A DNA stretch of 64,000 nucleotides from NCBI GenBank assembly GCA_905204935.1, contig CAJLBJ010000001.1, positions 124,001 through 188,000 of the forward strand, written 5' to 3'. The position numbers were made by a program, and so were the translations under genes. This DNA is from an uncultured Lactobacillus sp. (GTDB taxonomy: Bacteria > Bacillota > Bacilli > Lactobacillales > Lactobacillaceae). How positions within the stretch are numbered: position 1 is the stretch's first letter; each line of letters begins with the position of its first letter. Of the stretch, positions 24,901 to 32,282 are shown one piece after another. The notes below the pieces were generated by a model that saw only the letters and a list, made by a program, of their open reading frames with translations, was not told the origin of the DNA and did no database searches.

Positions 24901-26831
24901 GTAATTACCTTAGTTCCACTGGAATTATCAACTTTAACATCATGATCAAAGCTAATCGAGCCCACATAGTCTTTCTTAGTATTATCCCAATTGGCATTCC
25001 AGTTCATGATATTAAAATGTTGCAAGAATTTAGTTGGCAAATCAGTGCGATAAGTTACATCAACAAAGCTATCAAATGATGTCTTACCCACCCAGCCTTC
25101 GTAAGCTTCAAATTCTGCACCACCTAACAAGGAGTTATCAGCAATGATCCAAGAGTCTTTTTGATTGTTGCGGATAAAACGTTCAATATTACTGTTGATT
25201 CCTTTGATTGATGAGCCACCATAAGCCTTTTCTGCTGACCAGTGATTCCACAAGCTATCATATTCCAAGGCACTTGGAAATTCATTGTGCAATTTCCAAC
25301 CTAAACTGTTGATTTCACTAGCTAAACGACGTGACTCCCAGCCACCTTCAGTTTGATTCCCCCATACATCAACATAGATAAAATCAAGGTTTGGTGCTTC
25401 TTGTTTTAAGCTCTTTAAGCGATTATAACGATTACCACTTAAAGCATCATAACGCTGATTAATATAATATGACGGATCCAACCAATCCCAGCCTTTGCTG
25501 TTAATATCAACTAATTGTTCATTAAATGCCTTAGCTTCCGGATAAGCTTCAGTCGCATTAATATGCACACCAAAACTTGCATTTAATTTATGTCCAGCAT
25601 CGATCAATTCATTGAAATCTTGGACGCCACCTTGGCGTTGTCCAATTGCATCATAATCTGGATGCGCTGAATCATGGCCTTCATTTTGATAACCTTTAAG
25701 CAAAACCCTTTGGCCTAAGCCATCAGTAATTGCCGCGACACGTTTGGTTTCATCTAAGGTCATTAAAAATGGATTAGTTGCTTGCGAAGCAAAATTCATT
25801 GGAATACGTTGAACAACAACGCGTTTAGTATCTTGCCAACCATAAGGATTATTCATGATTTGACGATAGGCAATCGCACCATCTTGCCAGTCAACTTTTC
25901 CATCATTATTTTCATCAAAAGCAAAAGCCACTTTCCATTCAGGCATATCTAACATATCATCACTTAACTTAGATGTATCGTCATCCTTAGCTCGAATTGT
26001 AAAGTAGTTAGATTCCATCCCTGTATTATTTTTTCCATTAATACTTTGAGTATTTAAAATAATCTTGTTATCTTCGGATTTATCATTTCCGTCTTGTGCT
26101 GCATTTGTCCATAAACCAACCGCTACATCATGATTATTCAAAAAGCCATAGCGATAATTTTCTTTATCAACGCGCTGCTTAGCTAATGTTTTAAAGGTAT
26201 CACCTGTTTGCCCATTAGTTGAAGAACTTGTTGCAGTATACATTTTCATTCCTGCAAAACTTGCATCAGTCTCATCTGTGTCAAGCGAAGCCATCACAAG
26301 TCCTGGAATAGCCAGTGTATGGATTCGATCACCTAACTCAGTTAGATTTTGCACTTTAAAACCAAACGTTTCTTCACTTAAGGTTGCAACAACATCAAAT
26401 TTAGCGACATCATTTATGGTGATGGTATAAATAATTTGATTGTCACCTGATTTATTATATGAGACCGTTGGTATATATTCTTTATCATCAATCTTAATAG
26501 TTGTTAATTGCTGTTGTGTAGCTTTAAATTCTTTACCGTTTTCAAATTTGTAACCATAAACAGTAGGAAACTTATCAGAAAGATAAACCGTCATTTTACT
26601 ATTAGCCAAGTTTACAAAACTAAGATTTTTAGGCACAACAGTATTGGTTGTAGCCTTAACTTTTTTGCTTTTTTTATGTTTAACACTGACTTTTTTAGTT
26701 ATTTTACTGTTGGTATCAGCATTAGCTCTAGTAGTAACCACGGTTACTGTCCCAACACTGGTAAATACCAAAGCAGCTACAACCCATTTTCGTCCTGCTT
26801 TATACATTTTATAACGCACTTTTTTATCCAT
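21909..26831 (-). CDS. Cell-wall-anchored GH101-type endo-alpha-N-acetylgalactosaminidase
   Basis: 1640 residues. The family releases the core-1 disaccharide Gal-beta-1,3-GalNAc from mucin-type O-glycoproteins outside the cell. N-terminus MDKKVRYKMYKAGRKWVVAA is a KxYKxGKxW long signal peptide cut near RANAD. The catalytic region spans roughly 70-770; D488 in FIYVDVWGNQ fits the nucleophile and E517 in LHNEFPS is a candidate acid. Then galactose-binding-like modules (about 780-1115), a FIVAR-like helical hairpin (1125-1185), an F5/8-type C module (1190-1335), an Ig-like domain (1340-1425), two Rib-type repeats (1431-1501, 1513-1584), and LPQTG (from 1608) with a membrane segment and KKFF tail for sortase. 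The carbohydrate target is inferred from family. Confidence 0.9.
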   Translation of the reverse strand: MDKKVRYKMYKAGRKWVVAALVFTSVGTVTVVTTRANADTNSKITKKVSVKHKKSKKVKATTNTVVPKNLSFVNLANSKMTVYLSDKFPTVYGYKFENGKEFKATQQQLTTIKIDDKEYIPTVSYNKSGDNQIIYTITINDVAKFDVVATLSEETFGFKVQNLTELGDRIHTLAIPGLVMASLDTDETDASFAGMKMYTATSSSTNGQTGDTFKTLAKQRVDKENYRYGFLNNHDVAVGLWTNAAQDGNDKSEDNKIILNTQSINGKNNTGMESNYFTIRAKDDDTSKLSDDMLDMPEWKVAFAFDENNDGKVDWQDGAIAYRQIMNNPYGWQDTKRVVVQRIPMNFASQATNPFLMTLDETKRVAAITDGLGQRVLLKGYQNEGHDSAHPDYDAIGQRQGGVQDFNELIDAGHKLNASFGVHINATEAYPEAKAFNEQLVDINSKGWDWLDPSYYINQRYDALSGNRYNRLKSLKQEAPNLDFIYVDVWGNQTEGGWESRRLASEINSLGWKLHNEFPSALEYDSLWNHWSAEKAYGGSSIKGINSNIERFIRNNQKDSWIIADNSLLGGAEFEAYEGWVGKTSFDSFVDVTYRTDLPTKFLQHFNIMNWNANWDNTKKDYVGSISFDHDVKVDNSSGTKVITFDGIPVLNDKLTYGGSETGHNVSMLLPWDSSDEVGNGVKSDTKDTDGLNYDKMYYWNDQDGQTTWKLTDKFKNASSLHVYKLTDQGRVDQGTVDVKDGSVTLNLAKQTPYVLTVAAEKSEEITFGEGTHLKDPGFNAKDTLKNNWQITSGNPSVEKNDTGDYLLNAGSEKLSMTQELTDLAAGKYSFYVNTQTNNRPVTLTVDVDGKKYTRSFEDSIVQNYIQADSNHTKGYQEQTKSYMQKARIDFEVPSNAKTVSITLAADVSTEQILFDDLRVVKRSGNLQEGSVDADGNTIIISQDFEDAGAIGLYPFFKGPAGGVEDPRVHLSQRHDKYTQYGWNGNKIDDALDGDWSLKAHKQASGLMYVTDPQSVKFESGKTYKIEFDYQTDGASQYHPVIMNGETAQTIYDGLAKTSGDLSTNDLSKNHTKHVSYLVTAGDNASHMGFGIQNDGGDTDFVLDNFKVTQIAEKNIDTEQKQIARDNLQSQIDAVKALDKSQYTNGSYKNLVAVLEDAQKVVANENATLNELQTRLTKLQEAQKKLILVEDTKYISNSKIKPINEYGNSSTGETIDKAFDGDPNTMWHTDYSLTTTTQQRTVEMDLDKDYELNGFVYVPRASGKNGLITEYEIQIPDTTKATDQWKTIAKGTWTGNNSVKTVNFDPVTTNKIRLVPVHTIGDAADKFASAAEFKLMINRTAPSLSLKQNAVDLPTNTDLSSVDWNQYFEYNDSIDGAVYDDLQVDTSKVDIKTPGKYEVTLTATNTAGLTAQQKLTVNVKASSTQDDAQKYPPVAQEITVNVGAKIDLADIITNQGSFPAGTTVSWLKEIETTTPGVKEGSVQIAYPDGSKTTLTVKVAVLANQAGPTLAQQYEPQGINLVVTQGQALDATQAIKNKDKLPANTKFAWKQAIDSQKLGTSEATVIVTYADGSIDEVNVKVQVVKATTKPSTENKDQTGSKKQVNKNNLPQTGEATNNLVGIGGLIVTAAIGCLAWFKKFF

Positions 26832-26917
26832 GACAAAACTACTCCTTTATAAAAAAATTGACTTAGTTACTGAAAAACAATAAAACTACGCATAATATTT
26901 ATTCATTTTCACCAGGT

Positions 26918-26947
26918 ATTCTAACTTCACAAAGAAAGCGTTGTCAA
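26918..26947 (-). promoter_or_regulatory. GH101-like gene promoter with embedded cre site
   Basis: Minus strand TTGACA (26942-26947), 18-base spacer, TAGAAT (26918-26923). The sequence AGAAAGCGTTGTCA at 26933-26946 agrees with the CcpA operator consensus TGWAAGCGNTWNCA at 12 of 14 positions and overlaps the -35 element and spacer. This placement predicts repression by CcpA when preferred sugars are present. Confidence 0.7.
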
Positions 26948-27198
26948 TATGTTTTTTCAAGGATTCTCAAACTTAATATATCAACTGATTAAAAAAATAA
27001 TATATCAAGTAATGGATAAAAAAATTGACATATCAATCTCAAATACTATTTTTATTACTTTTATTTAAAGTTATTTGAAATATTTATCTTCTTTTTTTAT
27101 AATGAACTCTATACTTTTTTCTCAAAACTTAATCTAAAATCTTTACAATTTTTTTGCATAAAATAAGTAATTTGTATTAATTTTTTTAAATCAAGAAA
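26948..27198. other. AT-rich intergenic region with three TATCAA-type repeats
   Basis: No gene is seen. Three similar 12-base sequences, AATATATCAACT (26975-26986), AATATATCAAGT (26999-27010) and ACATATCAATCT (27028-27039), lie upstream of the glycosidase promoter. They are spaced 24 and 29 bases apart and could be binding sites for an unknown activator or simply AT-rich chance matches. Confidence 0.4.
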
Positions 27199-27231
27199 GT
27201 AAAAAAAGACACCGCCACAGCAGTGTCTTTT
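27198..27231 (-). terminator. Terminator of argS
   Basis: Minus strand AAAGACACTGCTGTGGCGGTGTCTTT hairpin followed by T residues, six bases after the argS stop codon. Confidence 0.85.
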
Positions 27232-27236
27232 ATTTT

Positions 27237-28928
27237 TTACATTTCTTCTGGAGCATGAACTCCTAAGAGGCGCAAAGATTCTTTTAAGACGATTGCCACA
27301 CTCTTCACTAACGCCAAACGCGCTTGCTTTTGTTCATCATCAACCAAAATTTTTGAATTAGCATAGTATTTATTGAACGCCTTTGCCAAATGAATTGCGT
27401 ACTTAGCAATTACTGATGGTTCGTATTCATTAACCGCACGCTTAACAACGTTACTAAAGTCACCCAATAAACGTAATGTTTCCCACGCATTTGAATCGGA
27501 TAATTCATAGTTTCCAGCTGCTAAATCTTTAGCATCTGCTTTACGTAAAATACTCATCGCGCGTGCATGTGAGTATTGTACGTAAGGACCTGTTTCACCT
27601 TCAAAGCGCACAACTTCTTCCAAATCAAAATCAAAGTTATTCAAACGTTCATTTTTCAAATCATGGAAAATAACCGCACCAACACCAACTTGATCAGCTA
27701 CAATTTCTTTATCTGCTAAAGTTGGATTCTTTTCTTCAATTTGTTTTAACGCTAAGCTAACTGCATCATTTAACACATCTTCTAATAAGATGATGTTACC
27801 TGCACGAGTTGATAATTTCTTACCACCTGAAGTAATCAAGCCAAATGGAATGTGATGAATATCATCTGCCCAAGCAAAGCCCATTTCCTTTAAAACAGCC
27901 TTTAATTGTTTAAAGTGATTAGTTTGTTCATTACCAACAACATATAGAGATTGTGCAAAATCATAAGTCCGATGACGATAAATTGCAGCTGCCAAATCAC
28001 GTGTGATATAAAGCGTTGCTCCATCAGTCTTTTTAATCAAAGCTGGATTTAAATTGTATTTTTCAAGATCAACAATTTGTGCACCCTTGCTTTCTTTTAA
28101 GAGTCCCTTTTCTTCTAAAAGATTAACAACTTCATCCATCTTATCATTATAGAAAGCTTCACCATTATAAGAATCAAAAGTTACTCCCAACTTATCATAG
28201 ATACTCATAAAGAATTGTAAGGACTCATCTCTAAACCATTTCCAAAGTTTAGTTGCTTCTGGATCACCATCTTCAAGTTTCTTGAACCATTCACGTGCTA
28301 AATCATCTAATTCAGGATTTTCAACATCTTCTTGATGGAAACGTACATAGTAACCTAACAAAGTATTGATCGGGTCTTTTTGAACTTCTTCTTCACTACC
28401 CCACATCTTGTAGGCTTGAATCAACTTGCCAAATTGGGTGCCCCAGTCACCTAAGTGATTGATCTTGATTGGTTGATAGTTCGTCTTAGCCAAAAGATTG
28501 GCGATGGCGTTACCAATCACAGTTGAGCGCAAATGACCCATCGACATTGGTTTAGCGATATTAGGTGAAGACATATCAATTGGTACATTACGTCCTTTAC
28601 CTAAATCTTGATTCCCATAAGCAGCACCTTTAGCCAATACTTGGTTCAAAATATCTTGACTATAAATATCCTTTGCTAAAAAGAAGTTTACATATGGTCC
28701 CACAGCTTCTACTTTTTCAAAACCATCTGTACTGATTTTTTCAACCAATTCTTGTGCGATTACTTGTGGTGCTTTACGTAAAACTTTTGATAATACAAAT
28801 GCCGGAAAAGCATAATCTCCTAAATGTAACGCCTTAGGTACTTCAATTTTAGCCATGATTTCTGCTTGATCTAATTGACCATCGACAGCCATTGCAATTG
28901 CTTGGGCAACTTGTTGTTTGTAATCCAT
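27237..28928 (-). CDS. argS: Arginyl-tRNA synthetase
   Basis: 563 residues from ATG 28928, which follows AGGAGGAAAATT; an in-frame extension upstream has no such site. Class I enzyme charging tRNA-Arg. The HIGH-like region is [17 protein letters not shown] followed by [11 protein letters not shown]; the KMSKS-like loop is [10 protein letters not shown], a degenerate form normal for ArgRS. The C-terminal anticodon-binding DALR domain includes [22 protein letters not shown]-box leader lies upstream and a terminator directly downstream, so it is monocistronic. Confidence 0.97.
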   Translation of the reverse strand: MDYKQQVAQAIAMAVDGQLDQAEIMAKIEVPKALHLGDYAFPAFVLSKVLRKAPQVIAQELVEKISTDGFEKVEAVGPYVNFFLAKDIYSQDILNQVLAKGAAYGNQDLGKGRNVPIDMSSPNIAKPMSMGHLRSTVIGNAIANLLAKTNYQPIKINHLGDWGTQFGKLIQAYKMWGSEEEVQKDPINTLLGYYVRFHQEDVENPELDDLAREWFKKLEDGDPEATKLWKWFRDESLQFFMSIYDKLGVTFDSYNGEAFYNDKMDEVVNLLEEKGLLKESKGAQIVDLEKYNLNPALIKKTDGATLYITRDLAAAIYRHRTYDFAQSLYVVGNEQTNHFKQLKAVLKEMGFAWADDIHHIPFGLITSGGKKLSTRAGNIILLEDVLNDAVSLALKQIEEKNPTLADKEIVADQVGVGAVIFHDLKNERLNNFDFDLEEVVRFEGETGPYVQYSHARAMSILRKADAKDLAAGNYELSDSNAWETLRLLGDFSNVVKRAVNEYEPSVIAKYAIHLAKAFNKYYANSKILVDDEQKQARLALVKSVAIVLKESLRLLGVHAPEEM

Positions 28929-28962
28929 AATTTTCCTCCTAAAAACATTAATTTTAATCAAT

Positions 28963-29150
28963 AAAAAAGTCCCTTACACTACACACATGTAAGAGACGAG
29001 AATTTTTTATCCCGCGGTACCACTCTAATTGATCAGCGATCCACTTTAAGTATTTAAATGTTTCATTCTAAAAAGCGCGCTTCAAATCTTTCCACTACCT
29101 AGCTTCCATCATCCTAGGCTCGCTGTAAGCTTATCAGATTCTACTTTTCT
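28963..29150 (-). promoter_or_regulatory. T-box riboswitch of argS
   Basis: Minus strand GAGTGGTACCGCGGG contains the T-box core (29012-29022). A terminator follows: GTCTCTTACA pairs with TGTAAGGGAC (28970-28996) with a run of six T. Upstream, complementary CCTAG/CTAGG segments fit stem I. A CGC triplet at 29077-29079 in GAAGCGCGC is a possible Arg specifier, with low confidence. Confidence 0.88.
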
Positions 29151-29165
29151 TTTATCATCGAATTA

Positions 29166-29199
29166 TTAAAATAAAAGCATCTTCAAAATTGAAGATGCT
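29166..29199 (-). terminator. Terminator after tRNA-Gly
   Basis: Perfect stem AGCATCTTC/GAAGATGCT (29176-29199) with AATTTT loop, followed on the minus strand by TTTATTTT. Confidence 0.75.
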
Positions 29200-29205
29200 A
29201 ATTCA

Positions 29206-29276
29206 AGCGGGTGACGAGAATCGAACTCGCGACATCAGCTTGGGAAGCTGGGATTTTACCACTAAACTACACCCGC
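29206..29276 (-). tRNA. tRNA-Gly (anticodon CCC)
   Basis: 71 bases on the minus strand, folding as a cloverleaf: acceptor GCGGGTG/CACCCGC, D arm with AGTGGTAAAA, anticodon loop TTCCCAA, T arm GCGAG-TTCGATT-CTCGT. The anticodon at positions 34-36 is CCC (reads GGG). The CCA end is not encoded. The top pair of the anticodon stem (27-43) is C-A rather than Watson-Crick. Confidence 0.95.
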
Positions 29277-29293
29277 ATTAACCAACGGAATAT

Positions 29294-29322
29294 AGTATAG
29301 CACCTTTTTTCCAGCTTGTCAT
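29294..29322 (-). promoter_or_regulatory. Promoter of tRNA-Gly
   Basis: Minus strand ATGACA (29317-29322), 17-base spacer, TATACT (29294-29299), 18 bases before the tRNA 5' end. Confidence 0.6.
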
Positions 29323-29335
29323 CAAGTTATTTAAA

Positions 29336-29545
29336 TTATGCTGAAATTTTTTTCATATGTTTCAAACTAACAATGGCTTTTTCATGAAAATCACTAACGG
29401 CAATTGCATCTTCAGTGTCATTTTCCAAAATTGCAACCATTGCTGAATTTTCGTAAATTTTTTCTATCGCACCAACAAAATCATGCTTCAAAGCACCAAA
29501 TTTTTTACATTTTACTTTATCGCCAATTTGGAATTCTTTTTCCAT
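29336..29545 (-). CDS. DUF2187-like small KOW-type protein
   Basis: 69 residues from ATG 29545, chosen because TTAGGAGTG sits six bases ahead; a longer open frame upstream is unsupported. The core GDKVKCKKFG ... VGAIEKIYENSAMVAILEN is typical of DUF2187 proteins (YkvS-like), a small beta-barrel resembling KOW/SH3 folds. Function is unknown in the family; nucleic-acid binding is an inference from fold only. It stands alone between the integrase remnant and tRNA-Gly. Confidence 0.7.
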   Translation of the reverse strand: MEKEFQIGDKVKCKKFGALKHDFVGAIEKIYENSAMVAILENDTEDAIAVSDFHEKAIVSLKHMKKISA

Positions 29546-29791
29546 TAAATTCACTCCTAACCGGATAGCAATCTTTTCGCATAATACCAAATTTTTTTAA
29601 TAAATGCAAGTTTTTTAACAATAATATATTTAAGGCTCTCACTGCCAGAACCATAAAATTACTTGAGTAATATTAGTATCTTGCCGTAGTAGACGAATAG
29701 TATTTTAATCATGTTCACATTTCTTCTTATAAGTTAGTTTTTCCTCTGAAAAATTGTAAAACTTACTCCATTTTACAACTTTACAACTCAC

Positions 29792-30780
29792 CTAACTACG
29801 TGTCTTTTTCATCTCTTTTTGAATATCATAAAAGCCTACATGGGTATAGGTGTTCAACGTCACGCCGATATCCAAGTGTTCCATAATCTTCTGCAATGTC
29901 CTAGGGTTCATGTCCGACTTTGCTATACATATTAGAATAAATGGTATGACGGCAGACATGGGGCGTTACCTTTGGCATTTCAGATTTATAAATTTTATTA
30001 TACTTCTCACAGATATGCTGGAAATATTTCTCCGAGCGAAGGACAACTATTGGCATATCATTTTTGTCCAGATACAGAAAACCCACTTTACGTCTATCAT
30101 AGGTTCTGTCTTAGGCTTTTTGCGGTTCTCAATGATTTTTCGGAAACACTTTTTCATCTCGTATGTTATAGGCACAGGTCTTGTACCGCACTCGATTTTC
30201 ATCTCCTCTATAACATATTCCGTTTTCGCTGTAACTGATGATTGACGTTGATAACACCGTTTTTCAAATCAATATCCGCAATCGTCAGCCCTACAAATTC
30301 AGAAATCCGAAATCCAGTCTTAAAAATGATATGAATTCCCTCGTAGTATTTGGAAAAGTGTTTATCCTCTTTCACGAATTTCAGAAACGCCCGTTCCTGC
30401 TTTCTGGTGCGGGATTCTCTTGTCACACTGTCATCGACAACTACCGTGGCAAGCTGGAACTTAAAAGGATTTTTCTATCATCAATCGCCAACTAGAACGC
30501 TGGACTTACGACGCCACACCCATAATGTATAGTGCTATACCTTTTGCCGTCGCTTTGTAATTTAATCAGCCAACCTTTTACATCCGATAATTTCACCTTA
30601 TCAATCCGTTTTTTCCAAAATCCTCTTTCTTGATAATGTTAATGATAAACTTGTAATTGGCTTCTGTATTATGCTTCACACCTGTTTTTTTATGACACAT
30701 ATTTCTTCACCAAATCCAGCACTGTCATTTCATTGCCGCAAGGAACAATATCATCTATCCAATTGTTCAGCATTTAAAAT
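29792..30780 (-). pseudogene. Tn916-type tyrosine integrase, broken by frameshifts
   Basis: Minus-strand translation in several frames gives a near-complete integrase. In order: IVPCGNEMTVLDLVKKYV and KHNTEANYKFIINIIKKEDF (core-binding domain, about 30600-30750), NPFKFQLATVVVDDSVTRES, HIIFKTGFRISEFVGLTIAD (catalytic Arg box), then DKNDMPIVVLRSEKYFQHIC, TPHVCRHTIYSNMYSKVG (HxxR box) and LQKIMEHLDIGVTLNTYTHV (final His/Tyr region), ending at 29792. At least three frame breaks are visible: near 30470, around 30210, and near 29915, plus stops in the N-terminal part. No functional protein can be made. It marks a lost integrative element of the Tn916/Tn5801 kind. Confidence 0.88.
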
Positions 30781-30990
30781 TTCAGAAACTGATTGACAAC
30801 TATGATAATTTATACAGCGTTGATATGTTTTTGGAAAATCCAGTATACAGACTTTGATGGCGGAAAGATTATCTCCTACACGCCAACAGCCGAGAACGAA
30901 GAAATCTTGTCCAATCCCGCAAAGATACATCAAAAAAAGGTGACACAGATATTACAGTATGAACTGACGCTACATAAGGATAGCAACTGA
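30778..30990 (+). pseudogene. Unidentified coding remnant beside the integrase scar
   Basis: Two overlapping plus-strand frames look like pieces of one gene: FQKLIDNYDNLYSVDMFLEN ending at a stop near 30861, and DFDGGKIISYTPTAENEEIL in the next frame, ending HKDSN at 30990. Joining them needs a one-base shift. I do not recognise the protein. Its position against the integrase remnant suggests it came with the same element. Confidence 0.45.
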
Positions 30991-31032
30991 AAAATTATCC
31001 GATAATCCTAATCCGCAAAACGGAAAGCAAAC

Positions 31033-31085
31033 TTGATATCAGAGCCACATTTGCTATAATATAAGCGTGGAAAGTTTACTTTCCA
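31033..31085 (+). promoter_or_regulatory. Promoter and palindromic operator of the XRE/membrane pair
   Basis: TTGATA (31033-31038), 16-base spacer, TATAAT (31055-31060). At the expected transcription start lies TGGAAAGT-TT-ACTTTCCA (31068-31085), an inverted repeat with perfect 8-base arms. The site is where an autorepressor would block transcription; the encoded XRE protein is the natural candidate. Confidence 0.7.
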
Positions 31086-31101
31086 TAGAAAGGGAGATAT
31101 T

Positions 31102-31308
31102 TTGAAGAATCGATTAGAAGAATTACGAAAGCAGAGAGGCATTAAACAAGAAGATTTAGCTACTGCACTAGAAGTATCTCGCCAAACAATAGGTTCTTTA
31201 GAAAACGACCGATACAATCCTTCTATCATATTAGCTTTTAAAATTGCAAGATACTTCCACATGAGCGTTGAAGAAATCTTTATCTATGAGGAGGAAAATG
31301 CAAAATGA
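31102..31308 (+). CDS. XRE-family transcriptional regulator, short
   Basis: 68 residues, essentially only a Cro/CI helix-turn-helix: RLEELRKQRGIKQEDLATAL with recognition helix SRQTIGSLENDRYNPSIILA, followed by FHMSVEEIFIYEEE, the standard ending of this regulator type. The start codon is TTG, preceded by AAAGGGAG. Its stop overlaps the ATG of the following membrane gene (ATGA). Such regulator/membrane pairs (YozG type) are common in Firmicutes. Likely DNA target is the palindrome at 31068-31085. Confidence 0.88.
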   Translation: MKNRLEELRKQRGIKQEDLATALEVSRQTIGSLENDRYNPSIILAFKIARYFHMSVEEIFIYEEENAK

Positions 31309-31700
31309 AAAATAAAAATCAAATTTGGTACATTGGATATATTATTTCATTATTGTTAGTCCTTATTATTCTTTTTACAAATTTTTCAAAAATGGTAGAT
31401 ATGGGGCTTGCAGTTTTATTAAGCATGGTTTTTAGTGTTTCTCATGTTCAAATCTTGCATAACAAAATGATGAAAAATGATACTGATTATAAAATCAATG
31501 TTATGGATGAACGTAATATCATGATTAAAGAAAAGGCAGGTAATGTAACAAATATGGTTAATACCGCATTATTAGGTATAGCAACCGTCATATTTATTTG
31601 CTTAGATTATGTAATTCCAGCGATTGTTACTGGAGTCATTATTGCAATTCAGCCTATTATATTGATTACTATTAGCAATATGCTTGAGAAAAAAATGTAG
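31305..31700 (+). CDS. Small multi-pass membrane protein paired with the XRE regulator
   Basis: 131 residues with four hydrophobic segments arranged in two hairpins (about 7-24, 32-48, 83-99, 103-124). Between them is a hydrophilic loop, DYKINVMDERNIMIKEKAGN, a sequence pattern seen in small membrane proteins encoded next to YozG-like regulators. Translation is coupled to the regulator by a 4-base overlap and a terminator follows. Function unknown; sensing or modulating the regulator is a guess from the pairing. Confidence 0.8.
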   Translation: MKNKNQIWYIGYIISLLLVLIILFTNFSKMVDMGLAVLLSMVFSVSHVQILHNKMMKNDTDYKINVMDERNIMIKEKAGNVTNMVNTALLGIATVIFICLDYVIPAIVTGVIIAIQPIILITISNMLEKKM

Positions 31701-31732
31701 AAATGAGATATATTGATTATGATTGGACTTAA

Positions 31733-31775
31733 AAAGCAAACGAGAGCCACTTTTTGGTGATTTCGTTTGCTTTTT
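31733..31775 (+). terminator. Terminator of the XRE/membrane operon
   Basis: Perfect 11-bp stem AAAGCAAACGA/TCGTTTGCTTT around a 19-base interior, ending in TTTTT. Confidence 0.85.
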
Positions 31776-32282
31776 ATGTTTATGATTAAAGCGTTCTTCA
31801 AAAGTTGTAAATTCGTTATAAAATACTTCTTTTTATTATTGAAATCCGTATTAAACAAGAAGTTTTAGAAAAAATGACATCTCCTACCATAATAACTACA
31901 CAATCTAACTAGTTATTATACGCCAGTTTTGTTCCAGTCCATTCATAGCTGTTAACAAAAAAAGATTATAAATAAAAACAACAATACCTTACCCTATTCT
32001 TCGTTAAGAATAGATTTTAAATATTAAACATACAAATTTTAATATCTTGACGGTCTGTAAAATATAATGCTATGGTTTACAATCAACAAAAATATGGATA
32101 TAGTCCATTTTTACAACATTAATTTTATATACCATGATTCTTCCAAATAATTTTTGTAAATCTTGGTATATGTAACCCATACTAAGATCTTATTATCGTC
32201 ACTTAACGCATCAGCCGTATGATAACGTCTTCCCTATCGTTATAAATTTTAATTATTTAATAAAATCTATATCATTTTGTAT
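31776..32282. other. Intergenic region without a convincing gene
   Basis: About 500 AT-rich bases. Short frames are present but none has a ribosome binding site or recognisable product. The only structure noted is a perfect 8-bp hairpin CTATTCTT-CGTT-AAGAATAG at 31994-32013 without a T run. It may be further debris of the mobile element. Confidence 0.5.

Noticed and set aside
21909..26831. Glycosidase gene as part of a larger surface-protein export cluster (accessory SecA2/SecY2)
   Set aside because: No secA2, secY2, asp or glycosyltransferase genes are adjacent; the neighbours are pepI and argS.
26948..27198. Possible replication-origin-like AT-rich region
   Set aside because: No DnaA-box cluster (TTATCCACA-type) was seen; the AT richness and TATCAA repeats fit a promoter region better.
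29850..30532. Plus-strand frames of 60-131 codons in the integrase region
   Set aside because: The minus strand reads as integrase in stretches with matching catalytic boxes; these plus-strand frames are its complement.
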